Shown here: positions 53,070 through 61,978 of the stretch, one piece after another
Layout of the letters: the number at the start of each line of letters is the position of its first letter
Position numbering within the stretch: position 1 is the first letter of the stretch
Assembly (NCBI RefSeq): GCF_000430705.1
Contig: NZ_AUMN01000002.1
Span: 186,001-250,000, forward strand
Origin: Arthrobacter castelli DSM 16402
GTDB lineage: Bacteria; Actinomycetota; Actinomycetes; Actinomycetales; Micrococcaceae
Length of the DNA: 64,000 nucleotides
Reading direction: 5' to 3'
The notes under the pieces: model-generated
What the model was told of the DNA's origin: nothing
Seen by the model: only the letters and a program-made list of their open reading frames with translations
The model's database searches: none
Translations under genes and position numbers: made by a program

Positions 53070-53987
53070 CTAATGAGGCAGCGGCGTCACCGATCCGGAG
53101 AAGTGCTTCCGTCCCGACCGCGGATTCCATCCCACATACTCCGTGCCGCTGCCCGCACCCGTGCCCCCATGCCGTGTCCCCTCAGGACCCCGTACCGACA
53201 GCGCAACTGTGGCCGGCAGGAACACCGGTGCGGCGAAGTCTATGTCCCAGCTGAAGGCTTCCACCCCCTCGGGACGCGCAGTCGCGAGCGCCCGGGAGGC
53301 GAGGTACATGCCATGGGCAATGGAGGCGCGCATCCCCAGCGCCTTGGCTGTGATTGCACTGAGGTGGATCGGGTTGAAATCGCCGGATACTGCCGCGTAG
53401 GCACGACCGGTATCCGCCCCCAGCCGCCATTTCGCGGTGGGCACCGGCGGGGCGAACCCGCTCCGCGGCGGGTTCTCCTCCGGCGCTTCGTCCAGCCCCG
53501 GAAGATGCACTCCCTTGGCCAGGTACGTCGAGACACCGCGCCACACGAGCTCGGCGGAGGACCTGACCTCCACAACCATCTCCACCTGGGTTCCCGACCG
53601 GTGGGCGGCCATATTCCGCGGCCATGCGGAAATGTCGAGCCGCTCGCTGAACAGCACCGTCCGGTAATGCTCCACCTGGTTGCGCAGATGGATCATCCCC
53701 AGCAACGGCAGCGGAAAATCGTCGGCAGTCATCACGCTCATAGCAACGGGGAACGCCAGCGCATGAATGAATCCTGACGGGAGGCAATCCCGGGCCGGCT
53801 CGCCCAGCAGGTGCTGGTACCGCGTCAGCTCGCCCACATCGACGGGCACCCGGTCAACTTCATGCCGCACCCATGGCAGCTGCTCGGCCGCCTGCTTCCT
53901 AAACACCCGGTCCCGCGCGGCGGCAGCGACCGCCGTACCGTAGAGACCGGGCAGCGACGGCACGTGGTCCAGCTTCATTGTGTTCAT
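53070..53987 (-). CDS. MaoC-like enoyl-CoA hydratase/dehydratase
   Basis: A 305-aa protein with a double hot-dog fold. The C-terminal module GDFNPIHLSAITAKALGMRASIAHGMYLASRAL carries the MaoC signature Asp-x-Asn-x-x-His. The N-terminal half (RYQHLLGEPARDCLPSGFIHALAFPVAMSVM) is degenerate, as in the hydratase-2 type. It hydrates or dehydrates acyl-CoA/acyl-ACP. ATG 53987 overlaps the upstream fabG stop by four bases, so the genes are coupled. Last gene of the minus-strand fatty-acid half. Confidence 0.9.
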   Translation of the reverse strand: MNTMKLDHVPSLPGLYGTAVAAAARDRVFRKQAAEQLPWVRHEVDRVPVDVGELTRYQHLLGEPARDCLPSGFIHALAFPVAMSVMTADDFPLPLLGMIHLRNQVEHYRTVLFSERLDISAWPRNMAAHRSGTQVEMVVEVRSSAELVWRGVSTYLAKGVHLPGLDEAPEENPPRSGFAPPVPTAKWRLGADTGRAYAAVSGDFNPIHLSAITAKALGMRASIAHGMYLASRALATARPEGVEAFSWDIDFAAPVFLPATVALSVRGPEGTRHGGTGAGSGTEYVGWNPRSGRKHFSGSVTPLPH

Positions 53988-55324
53988 GCTCCCACCATGT
54001 TCTGTCCGCAGACCCGCACCACTTGCCCGGAAATCCCTCCGGCGGCGTCGCTGGCCAGGAACGCCACGGTTTCGGCCACATCCCCCGGGCGTCCGCCCTG
54101 CTGCAGGCTGCTCAGCCTGCGGGCCACCTGGCGGGTCGCCATTGGCATGCGTGCGGTCATCGCCGTTTCAATAAAGCCCGGTGCGACGGCGTTGATTGTC
54201 CCGCCGCTGTCGGCGAGCTGGCCGGCGCTGGCACGGACCATGCCGATGATTCCGGCCTTGGAGGCCGCATAGTTGGTCTGCCCGCGGTTGCCGGCAATAC
54301 CGCTGGTCGAAGCCAGCGAGACAATCCGGGGTGCCTCGGAGAGCTGTCCGGAACCGAGCAGTTGTTCGTTGATCCGCAGCTGCGCCGCTATATTGACCTG
54401 AAGCACCGACGTCCAGCGGGACTCATCCATGTTGGCCAGCAGCTTGTCGCGGGTGATTCCCGCGTTGTGGACCATGATGTCGAGGCGGCCGTGACGGCCC
54501 AGCGCGTGATCCAGGATCCGCCGGCCGGCGTCGTCGGCGGTGATATCCAGCTGCAGCGCAGTTCCCTGGACCGCATTGGCCACCTCGGCCAGCGATTCAC
54601 CCGCCGGGGGAATATCGACGACGACGACGTCGGCTCCGTCACGGCGCAAGGTCCTGGCGATGGCCGCGCCGATCCCCTGCGCGGCGCCGGTGACCACGGC
54701 GACCTTGCCGGACAGCGGCTTGTCCCAGTCTGCCGGGATGGTGGCTCCGTCACCGTCGACCCGGAGGAATTGGCCATCGACATACGCGCTGCGTCCGGAC
54801 AGCAGGAAGTGGAGGGCGCCGGCCACGCTTGACGACGACGGGGCGGCATCCGGTCCCAGCAGAATGCCATTGCCGGTGGCCCCTCCACGCAATTCATGGG
54901 CGATGGAGCGCAGCAGCCCATCCACTCCTTGCCGTGCGGCTGCGGTGGCGGGATCATTTTCAGCTTCGGCCGGACGGGAAATGGTGACCATCCGGCCGCC
55001 GGGCCGCAGACGCTTCAACGCGGCGGCCGCTTCCAGCACCGGGCCCGACAGGTCGTCGGGATGCGCCACCTCATCGAGGGCCAGGATCACCGCGCCGTAC
55101 TTCCCCCGGGGATCCGCGTGACGCCGTACGTCCAGACCCCAATCGAGCACGGTGGTTGCCGCCGCGTCGGCCCCGGCACCGGCGCCGACCACCAGCACCG
55201 GCCCGGGCACCAGCGGCGCGCCGGGCTGGTAACGGCGCAAATGGGCCGGCCGGGGCAGCCCCAGCTTCTTCGCCGCCGTCTTGCCGAGGGCCGAATTGAC
55301 CAGATTCAGGTATTTATCTGCCAC
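53984..55324 (-). CDS. 3-oxoacyl-ACP reductase, FabG4-like (long form)
   Basis: A 446-aa short-chain reductase with two Rossmann modules. The N-terminal module is degenerate. The second is complete: VAVVTGAAQGIGAAIARTL (NADPH loop), DIMVHNAGITRD, and the catalytic Ser/Tyr/Lys in SLASTSGIAGNRGQTNYAASKAG. Such long proteins (FabG4, high-molecular-weight FabG) reduce beta-ketoacyl-CoA. The GTG at 55324 begins MADKYLNLVNSALGK; upstream sequence is not homologous. The thiolase ends nine bases away and the maoC start overlaps. Confidence 0.9.
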   Translation of the reverse strand: MADKYLNLVNSALGKTAAKKLGLPRPAHLRRYQPGAPLVPGPVLVVGAGAGADAAATTVLDWGLDVRRHADPRGKYGAVILALDEVAHPDDLSGPVLEAAAALKRLRPGGRMVTISRPAEAENDPATAAARQGVDGLLRSIAHELRGGATGNGILLGPDAAPSSSSVAGALHFLLSGRSAYVDGQFLRVDGDGATIPADWDKPLSGKVAVVTGAAQGIGAAIARTLRRDGADVVVVDIPPAGESLAEVANAVQGTALQLDITADDAGRRILDHALGRHGRLDIMVHNAGITRDKLLANMDESRWTSVLQVNIAAQLRINEQLLGSGQLSEAPRIVSLASTSGIAGNRGQTNYAASKAGIIGMVRASAGQLADSGGTINAVAPGFIETAMTARMPMATRQVARRLSSLQQGGRPGDVAETVAFLASDAAGGISGQVVRVCGQNMVGA

Positions 55325-55332
55325 TGCCTCCC

Positions 55333-56673
55333 CTAACGTGCTTCCAAAATAGCGACGACGCCCTGGCCGCCGGCGGCGCAAATCGAAATCAGCCCGCGCC
55401 CTGATCCGGCTTCGTGCAATGTCTTCGCCAGGCTGGCGACAATCCGCCCGCCGGTGGCCGCGAACGGATGGCCGGCGGCCAGCGAAGAACCATTGACATT
55501 GAGTTTGCTGCGGTCGATAGTGCCCAGTGCGCCATCGAGGCCCAACCGGGTGCGACAGAATTCCTCGTCTTCCCATGCGGCGATGGCGCTGAGAACGGTG
55601 CCGGCAAAGGCCTCATGGATCTCGTAGAAGTCGAAATCCTCCAGCTTCAATCCATTGCGTGCCAACAACCGGGGCGCTGCGTAGACCGGCGCCATCAGCA
55701 GCCCCTCCTTGCCGTGCACAAAGTCGACGGCGGCAGCTTCGGCATCGACGACGTCGGCCAGGATCGGAAGGTCGTGGCCGCGGGCATAGTCCTCGGAACC
55801 CAACAACACGGTTGAAGCTCCATCGGTCAACGGAGTGGAGTTGCCGGCCGTCATGGTGGCCGGTTGGTCCAGGCTCCGGCCGAATACCGGAGACAGCTTG
55901 GCCAGTTTCTCCATGGAGCTGTCTGCCCGCATGTTGGAGTCCTTGGCCAACCCCCGGTACGGGGTGATCAGGTCATCGAAGAATCCGCGTTCATAGGCCG
56001 CGGCCAAATTCCGGTGGCTGGCCATGGCAAGCTCGTCCTGCGCTTCGCGGGTGATGTTCCAATGCGCCGTGGTCAACGCCTGGTGCTCCCCCATGGACAG
56101 GCCCGTTCGGGGTTCACCGGTGGTGGGAGCTTCGGGTGCCAGATCCTTCGGACGCAATTTGGCGGCAGCGGTTAGTTTGTCCTTCATGGTCTTGGCACGG
56201 GACAGGTTCAACAGCACTTGGCGCAGCCCTTCGCTGACCGCAATGGGCGCGTCCGAGGCGGTGTCCACTCCCCCGGCAATGGCCGATTCGATCTGGCCCA
56301 GCTTGATCTTGTTCACCATCGAGACCACCGTCTCCAGCCCCGTGGCGCAGGCCTGCTGGATATCGTAAGCGGGCGTGTCCCCGGCCAGCGCCGAGCCCAG
56401 CACGGCCTCGCGGGTCAGATTGAAATCACGCGAGTGCTTGAGGACGGCGCCGGCAGCCACCTCACCGATCCGCTCGTGCTGCAATCCAAATCGGGCCACC
56501 AGCCCGTCCAGGGCAGAAGTCAGCATGTCCTGATTCGACGAGTGGGCATATGCTCCGCCCGTGCGGGCAAAGGGAATCCGGTTGCCACCAATCACCACCG
56601 CTTTGCGCGGGGCGGCGGTGCCTGCCCCTCCCGCAGGAGTGGATGGTTCCGTCGGATGCTCGGGATTGGCCAT
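55333..56673 (-). CDS. Acetyl-CoA C-acyltransferase (thiolase)
   Basis: Thiolase of 446 aa that cleaves 3-ketoacyl-CoA, the last step of beta-oxidation. The acylated Cys is in DIQQACATGLETV, the His in NGSSLAAGHPFAATGGR, and the second Cys in ISICAAGGQGV. ATG 56673 has GGAG seven bases upstream; the longer frame is not homologous. It is the first gene of the thiolase-fabG-maoC operon. A 14-bp-arm palindrome lies in the 68 bases before the divergent tetR. Confidence 0.94.
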   Translation of the reverse strand: MANPEHPTEPSTPAGGAGTAAPRKAVVIGGNRIPFARTGGAYAHSSNQDMLTSALDGLVARFGLQHERIGEVAAGAVLKHSRDFNLTREAVLGSALAGDTPAYDIQQACATGLETVVSMVNKIKLGQIESAIAGGVDTASDAPIAVSEGLRQVLLNLSRAKTMKDKLTAAAKLRPKDLAPEAPTTGEPRTGLSMGEHQALTTAHWNITREAQDELAMASHRNLAAAYERGFFDDLITPYRGLAKDSNMRADSSMEKLAKLSPVFGRSLDQPATMTAGNSTPLTDGASTVLLGSEDYARGHDLPILADVVDAEAAAVDFVHGKEGLLMAPVYAAPRLLARNGLKLEDFDFYEIHEAFAGTVLSAIAAWEDEEFCRTRLGLDGALGTIDRSKLNVNGSSLAAGHPFAATGGRIVASLAKTLHEAGSGRGLISICAAGGQGVVAILEAR

Positions 56674-56709
56674 TAATTCTCTCCTCAAAAGAGATGTGAA
56701 GAATATTAT

Positions 56710-56742
56710 CGATACCCAGCGTACCTGATACGCTGGGTATCG
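56710..56742. promoter_or_regulatory. 14-bp-arm palindromic operator between thiolase and tetR
   Basis: CGATACCCAGCGTA (56710-56723), five central bases CCTGA, and TACGCTGGGTATCG (56729-56742) are perfectly symmetric. The right arm contains TACGCT (56729-56734), which stands seven bases ahead of the GTG start of tetR, so binding there would block tetR transcription. The left arm faces the thiolase promoter. Confidence 0.85.
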
Positions 56743-57464
56743 TGAAGAATTCCGCACCCGTCGTGGACAGCGCGGAGGACGGCCGGTCCTCGCGCTGGAA
56801 CGCCCACCGCAGCAGGCGACGCACCGCCCTGATCAAGTCGGCCCGGAAGGCCATCCATCGCCTGGGCCCCGGCGCATCCATGGAAGAGATCGCGTCCTCG
56901 GCCGGGACCTCAAAATCAGTCTTCTACCGCTATTTCGGCGACAAGGCCGGACTGCAGCAGGCCATGGGCGAGCTGGTGATCGGCCAGATGCAGGAGAAAC
57001 TGGTGGCCGCCGCCCGGGCCGCAGACACTCCCCGCGAGGGCCTGCACGCCATGGTGTCGGCCTATCTGCAGATGGCCGAGACCTCACCGCACGTGTATGC
57101 ATTCGTCACCCGGACCGACGGCGTCGACGCCCTCTCCAATCCGTCCGGCTCCCCGGTTTCTGGAACTATGAGCCATTTCTTCGCCTCCATCCGCCAAATG
57201 ATGGAGGAGCCGATGCGCACCTACTTGCAAAACCAGCCGGCCGCCTACCTGCAGACCACGCTGGCGTATTGGCCCACCGCCGCCATCGGACATGTACGGG
57301 CAGCCGGGGAATTATGGCTGGGCACCGCTGACGGTCCGGACAAGCCCGGCCGCGAAGACATGGCCGAGAACATCACCCGCTGGCTCTTCGCCGGCATCTC
57401 CAACAACTCCCAAGACACCGGCATCCCAAGCCGGTCAGACAACAGAGGAACTGAGAGTCAATGA
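56742..57464 (+). CDS. TetR-family regulator (FadR-like) of the beta-oxidation cluster
   Basis: A 240-aa repressor. The HTH is in SMEEIASSAGTSKSVFYRYFGDKAGLQQA, preceded by basic HRSRRRTALIKSARKAI. The C-terminal ligand domain is variable, as expected for an acyl-CoA sensor. The GTG start at 56742 is the last base of the palindromic operator, which has a leaderless -10 within it, so autoregulation is likely. The stop overlaps the acyl-CoA oxidase-like start by four bases (ATGA). Confidence 0.88.
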   Translation: MKNSAPVVDSAEDGRSSRWNAHRSRRRTALIKSARKAIHRLGPGASMEEIASSAGTSKSVFYRYFGDKAGLQQAMGELVIGQMQEKLVAAARAADTPREGLHAMVSAYLQMAETSPHVYAFVTRTDGVDALSNPSGSPVSGTMSHFFASIRQMMEEPMRTYLQNQPAAYLQTTLAYWPTAAIGHVRAAGELWLGTADGPDKPGREDMAENITRWLFAGISNNSQDTGIPSRSDNRGTESQ

Positions 57465-59608
57465 GTCAAGCCAGTCAGGCTACTTCCGCAAGGAAGACCA
57501 CCGGCAACAGCAACCATGCCGGCCTGGACACCATGTACGACGACGACAGCAGCCCGTCCGTGGACGTTGCGGTACTGGGCGAGGCCGTGCTGGGCCGTTG
57601 GGCGGAGGTCCGCCGCACGGCACGTGAACTCGTGGGCCGTGATGAAACACACCGGATTGAAGGACAGTCGCTGGCGGATCACCGCAAGCGGGTACTGGGA
57701 CAGCTGCACTACCTGGTGGAAAACAAGGCAGTGCACCGGGCCTTCCCGAAATCCCTGGGCGGCAGCGACGACAATGGCGGGAACATCGCCGGGTTCGAGG
57801 AGTTGGTCGTCGCCGACCCGTCGCTGCAGATCAAGGCGGGAGTGCAATGGGGGCTCTTCGGGTCAGCCGTGCTGCATCTGGGCAATGAAGAACACCACCG
57901 CAAATGGCTGCCCGGAATCATGAATATGGAGATCCCGGGATGCTTCGCCATGACTGAGACCGGCCATGGCTCCGATGTCGCCAGCGTCGCCACCACGGCA
58001 ACCTACGATCCGGACACCGACGAGTTCGTCATCAATACCCCGTTCCGGGCGGCCTGGAAAGAGTACATCGGCAACGCCGCGCTCGATGGGGTTGCCGCCG
58101 TCGTCTTCGCCCAGCTGATCACCAAGGGCGTCGACCACGGTGTCCACGCGTTTTACGTGCCGCTGCGCGACGAGGCGAACGCCTTCCTCGACGGCGTCGG
58201 CGGCGAAGATGACGGGTTCAAGGGCGGTCTGAACGGCATCGACAACGGTCGGCTGCACTTCACCAACGTGCGCATCCCCCGCACCAATCTGCTCAATCGC
58301 TACGGCGACGTGGATTCCGACGGGACCTACACCTCCCCCATATCCACCCCGGGGCGGCGCTTCTTCACCATGCTGGGAACCCTGGTGCAGGGGCGGGTTT
58401 CGTTGGACGGAGCGGCCGTGGCAGCCAGCAAGGTGGGGCTGAAGATCGCCATCCAATACGGCTCGGAGCGCAGGCAGTTCAACGCTTCCTCGGACACCAC
58501 CGAAGAGGTCATCCTGGACTACCAGCGCCATCAACGCCGACTGCTGCCCCGGCTGGCGGAAACCTATGCAGCGGCGTTCGCCCACGAAGAGCTGCTGGAG
58601 AAGTTCGACGACGTCTTTTCCGGCCGCCACGATTCCGACGAAGACCGCGAAGACCTGGAAACCCTCGCGGCGGCCTTGAAATCATTGTCCACGTGGCATG
58701 CGCTGGACACCCTGCAAACCAGCCGCGAAGCCTGCGGCGGGGCGGGGTTCATGACCGAAAACCGGCTCACCTCGCTGCGGGCGGACCTGGACGTCTATGC
58801 CACGTTCGAGGGTGACAACACAGTATTGCTGCAGTTGGTGGCCAAGCGCCTGCTCGCCGACTACGCCAAGGAGTTCAAGAACGTCGACTTTGGCATCATG
58901 GCCCGTTTCGTGGCGGACCAGGCCGCCGACCTGACCCTGCACCGGACCGGCCTGCGCCGGGCGGTGCAGGCCGTCGCCGACAGCGGCGACGAACGCCGCT
59001 CCGCCGTCGCCCTGCGCGACGAGGAGACCCAGCGCTCGCTGCTGACCGACCGGGTGGAGACCATGATCGCCGGCATCGCCGGTGAGCTGAAGCCGGCCAG
59101 CCGGATGTCGACCGCGGAGGCGGCGAAGCTAGTCAACACCCAGCAGCACGAACTGATTGAAACCGCCGTCGCCCATGGAGAACTGCTGCAGTGGGAGGCA
59201 TTCACCACCGCCCTGCACGGGATTTCCGATCCCGGCACGCGCCAGGTGCTGACCTGGCTGCGCGACCTTTTCGGGCTGAGCCTGATTGAGCGCAACCTGT
59301 CCTGGTACCTGATGAACGGGCGTCTTTCGAATCAGCGCGCCAGGACACTGGGAGACTACATCAACCGGCTGTTAGCGCGGTTGCGTCCCCACGCCCTCGA
59401 CCTGGTGGATGCCTTCGGATACGACCAGCAGCATCTGCGGGCACCGATTGCCAGCGGCGAAGAGGCACAGCGCCAGCAGGAGGCGATGGAACACCTCAGG
59501 GCCGAGCGGGCCAGCGGTCATGCACCCATCGACGAGAAGGTATTAATCGAGCGGGTGAAGGCCGCCGGCAAGAAGATCAACAAGAAGGCCCCGCGCAAGA
59601 AGGCTTAG
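57461..59608 (+). CDS. Acyl-CoA dehydrogenase / acyl-CoA oxidase-like protein
   Basis: Large 715-aa flavoprotein. N-terminal and middle domains with CFAMTETGHGSDVASVATTATYD, then the FAD domain with EACGGAGFMTENRL. The catalytic Glu is in VYATFEGDNTVLLQLVAKRLL, followed by a long helical C-terminal extension ending in Lys-rich KKINKKAPRKKA. The acyl-CoA oxidase (ACOX) family has this length and extension, so the electron acceptor may be O2 rather than ETF; this is inference. ATG 57461 overlaps the tetR stop. It starts the plus-strand half of the fatty-acid cluster. Confidence 0.9.
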   Translation: MSQASQATSARKTTGNSNHAGLDTMYDDDSSPSVDVAVLGEAVLGRWAEVRRTARELVGRDETHRIEGQSLADHRKRVLGQLHYLVENKAVHRAFPKSLGGSDDNGGNIAGFEELVVADPSLQIKAGVQWGLFGSAVLHLGNEEHHRKWLPGIMNMEIPGCFAMTETGHGSDVASVATTATYDPDTDEFVINTPFRAAWKEYIGNAALDGVAAVVFAQLITKGVDHGVHAFYVPLRDEANAFLDGVGGEDDGFKGGLNGIDNGRLHFTNVRIPRTNLLNRYGDVDSDGTYTSPISTPGRRFFTMLGTLVQGRVSLDGAAVAASKVGLKIAIQYGSERRQFNASSDTTEEVILDYQRHQRRLLPRLAETYAAAFAHEELLEKFDDVFSGRHDSDEDREDLETLAAALKSLSTWHALDTLQTSREACGGAGFMTENRLTSLRADLDVYATFEGDNTVLLQLVAKRLLADYAKEFKNVDFGIMARFVADQAADLTLHRTGLRRAVQAVADSGDERRSAVALRDEETQRSLLTDRVETMIAGIAGELKPASRMSTAEAAKLVNTQQHELIETAVAHGELLQWEAFTTALHGISDPGTRQVLTWLRDLFGLSLIERNLSWYLMNGRLSNQRARTLGDYINRLLARLRPHALDLVDAFGYDQQHLRAPIASGEEAQRQQEAMEHLRAERASGHAPIDEKVLIERVKAAGKKINKKAPRKKA

Positions 59609-59644
59609 GGCGGACAGGCTCGACGCCGCCTCACACACCGGGCC

Positions 59645-60118
59645 TCACGCACCGGGATAGCGCCGGGGCGTGAATCCGACGACCGTGCGGAATTCCCGCG
59701 TCAGGTGCGCCTGGTCCGCGAAGCCCAGCCGGGAGGCCAGCGCGCCCAGGTCCGCGGCAGGATCTGCCCGCACCCGTTCGGCTGCATCCTGCAGTCGGCG
59801 CCGACGGAGCAACAACACCGGTGACATGCCAACGTACCGGGCGGCGAGCCGTTGAACACTCCGCTGCGACACATGCAGCCGCGCCGCCAGGTCGCCCACC
59901 GAGCGGATGTCCGGATCCGCGTCGATGAGATCCACCAGCTCATTGGCGATCATGCCTTCCGTGACCGCTTCCCGGGCGACCTTAGCCGCACGGGTGCGCA
60001 CGTAATCCGCCAGCAGCCCCGATGCCCCCCTGGCGATCCCCGACGGCCATGGCTTCGGCAACCGACCGATGCAGGTCCGGATCATCAATCCGGACCTTCC
60101 CGTCCAGCAGTGCGGCGT
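59645..60118 (-). pseudogene. Truncated and frameshifted AraC-family regulator
   Basis: The C-terminal AraC DNA-binding region is intact: IRSVGDLAARLHVSQRSVQRLAARYVGMSP and DLGALASRLGFADQAHLTREFRTVVGFTPRRY. Upstream the protein changes frame. ALLDGKVRIDDPDLHRSVAEAMAVGD is encoded in a second frame, and the two join at a run of six C (plus 60025-60030); one extra base would repair it. Beyond 60118 no effector domain is found, only a stop and then the start of the neighbouring VOC gene. The gene therefore looks truncated and broken. A homopolymer sequencing error could explain the frameshift but not the missing N-terminus. Confidence 0.7.
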
Positions 60119-60125
60119 GACGTCA

Positions 60126-60644
60126 ATGAACACCAACGACATCGTCCAAGCCGCAAGCGGAATCCACACCACCGATGGCACGCCCCATGGATTTACTGCC
60201 CTGACACCGTTTATCGCCGTCACAGGCGCCGCGGATGCACTGGACTTCTACAGCAACGTCTTCGACACCGACGTCACTGACCGCACGGACATGCCCGGCC
60301 CTGACGGGTCTCCTGTTGTTGTCCATGCAACCCTCGACTTCGGCAACGGACGCTTGCAGGTCGGCGAGACGAACCCCGCCTTCCACCTGCTCGGTCCACC
60401 GGCCGGCGATGACGATTGCTACTCGATGGGGCTGTATGTGCCCAACGTCGACGCGGTGACCGAACGTGCTGTCGCAGCCGGTGCCACGGTCCGGGAAGAG
60501 GTGACGACGTTCGTTTCCGGCGACCGGTTCGGCAGCATCCGCGATCCCTTTGGGGTGCGCTGGTCGGTGATGACCCGGGTTGAGGACCTGTCCGACGAGG
60601 AAAGCTCCCGGCGCGTCGCCGAGTGGGCGGCCTCTATGGCGTGA
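60126..60644 (+). CDS. VOC family protein (glyoxalase/PhnB-like)
   Basis: A 172-aa protein with two VOC modules. TPFIAVTGAADALDFYSNVFDTDVTDRTDMP opens the first, and NGRLQVGETNPAFHL follows. GLYVPNVDAVTERAVAAGATVREEVTTFVSGDRFGSIRDPFGVRWSVMTR is the second, typical of PhnB-like proteins. The function is unknown; it may be a resistance or detoxification protein. ATG 60126 has no obvious ribosome site. It adjoins the broken AraC gene head to head. Confidence 0.85.
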   Translation: MNTNDIVQAASGIHTTDGTPHGFTALTPFIAVTGAADALDFYSNVFDTDVTDRTDMPGPDGSPVVVHATLDFGNGRLQVGETNPAFHLLGPPAGDDDCYSMGLYVPNVDAVTERAVAAGATVREEVTTFVSGDRFGSIRDPFGVRWSVMTRVEDLSDEESSRRVAEWAASMA

Positions 60645-60679
60645 TCTCCGGTCGGATGATACGGGTTCGTCGTACGGGT

Positions 60680-61885
60680 TCAGGCGCGCACTGACTCGTA
60701 TACCTGTTCAGTCGACTCCGCGATAGTCGACCAGGAGAAGTGTTCTTCGACCCGGCGGCGGCCGGCTTCACCCATCCGCGCGGCTGCCTCCGGGTCTGCA
60801 ACCACCCTGCTCAGCGCCGCGGCGAAGTCGGCCACGAATTTCTCCTCGTCGATCGGAGTTCCGGTTCCATCGGATTCCTGCTGCAGCGGAACCAAGGCTC
60901 CCGTTTCGCCGTCGACGACGACCTCCGGGATACCGCCGGTGGCGCTGGCCACCACTGCGGTGCCGCACGCCATAGCTTCCAGATTCACGATGCCCAGCGG
61001 CTCGTAGATCGAAGGGCAGGCAAAGACGGTGGCGCTGCTGAGCACCTGGATCAGTTCGTCACGGGGCAGCATCCGTTCAACCACAACGACCCCGTCACGT
61101 TCAGCCTGGAGCCGGGTGATCAGCGCGTTGACCTCGTCAGCGAGTTCCGGGGTGTCGGCCGCCCCGACACACAGCACCAGCTGGACCTCCGGCGGAAGCG
61201 AAATCGCGGCCTTGAGCAGGTAGGGAACTCCCTTCTGCCGGGTAACGCGGCCGACGAAGGCCACGCTCGGCCGGTCCGGGTCGACGCCGAGTGCGCGCAT
61301 GGCACCGTCCGCGTCGTCGTTGGCTGCAGGCTGCCACCGTTCGACATCAATGCCGTTATGGATGACATGGACCTTGCCCGGGTCGACTTGGGGGTAGCAA
61401 CGCAGAATGTCGTTCCGCATGCCGGCCGATACGGCGATGACCGCCGCCGCCCCTTCATAAGCCGTTCTTTCCGCCCAGGAGGACAGCGCGTAACCGCCGG
61501 CGAGCTGTTCAGCTTTCCACGGGCGCAGCGGTTCCAGGCTGTGCGCGCTGAGTACGTGCGGGATACCGTGCAGCAACGATGCCAGGTGCCCGGCCATATT
61601 GGCATACCAGGTGTGCGAGTGGACCACGTCGGCGCCGGCGATCCCGGGCAGCATCTTCACGTCCACGCCCAAGGTCTGCACCGCGGAATTCGCGCCCGCG
61701 ATATCGGCCGGGACTTCATAGTTCGAAACCTGCGCTCCGTGATAGTCAGCCTCGCGTGCGCCGCCAAAACAGTGCACACGAAGTTCCATCCGCCCGGCCA
61801 GCACGCGGCTCAATTCGGCCACATGGACGCCGGCACCTCCATAGATCTGAGGCGGAAATTCTTTAGTCACAATATCTACGCGCAC
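60680..61885 (-). CDS. glgA: Glycogen synthase, Corynebacterium-type GlgA
   Basis: GT4-family transferase of 401 aa that makes glycogen or maltose-1-phosphate from ADP-glucose. The N-terminus has VTKEFPPQIYGGAGVHVAELSRVL (the KxGG-like loop). The C-terminal nucleotide site holds FVGRVTRQKGVPYLLKAA and ACPSIYEPLGIVNLEAMACGTAVVASATGGIPEVV with the two conserved Glu. GTG 61885 has TACCTT (minus 61898-61893) seven bases upstream, a leaderless start. It diverges from glgC, the usual order in actinobacteria. Confidence 0.94.
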   Translation of the reverse strand: MRVDIVTKEFPPQIYGGAGVHVAELSRVLAGRMELRVHCFGGAREADYHGAQVSNYEVPADIAGANSAVQTLGVDVKMLPGIAGADVVHSHTWYANMAGHLASLLHGIPHVLSAHSLEPLRPWKAEQLAGGYALSSWAERTAYEGAAAVIAVSAGMRNDILRCYPQVDPGKVHVIHNGIDVERWQPAANDDADGAMRALGVDPDRPSVAFVGRVTRQKGVPYLLKAAISLPPEVQLVLCVGAADTPELADEVNALITRLQAERDGVVVVERMLPRDELIQVLSSATVFACPSIYEPLGIVNLEAMACGTAVVASATGGIPEVVVDGETGALVPLQQESDGTGTPIDEEKFVADFAAALSRVVADPEAAARMGEAGRRRVEEHFSWSTIAESTEQVYESVRA

Positions 61886-61978
61886 CCTCCCAAAGGTAGT
61901 GCAAACGCCGCGTCTGGCCTAGTGTGAAGGCACTGGCAGGCTGAACGGCCGGCTGCAAACAGCCCAGGGGGTACTGAG

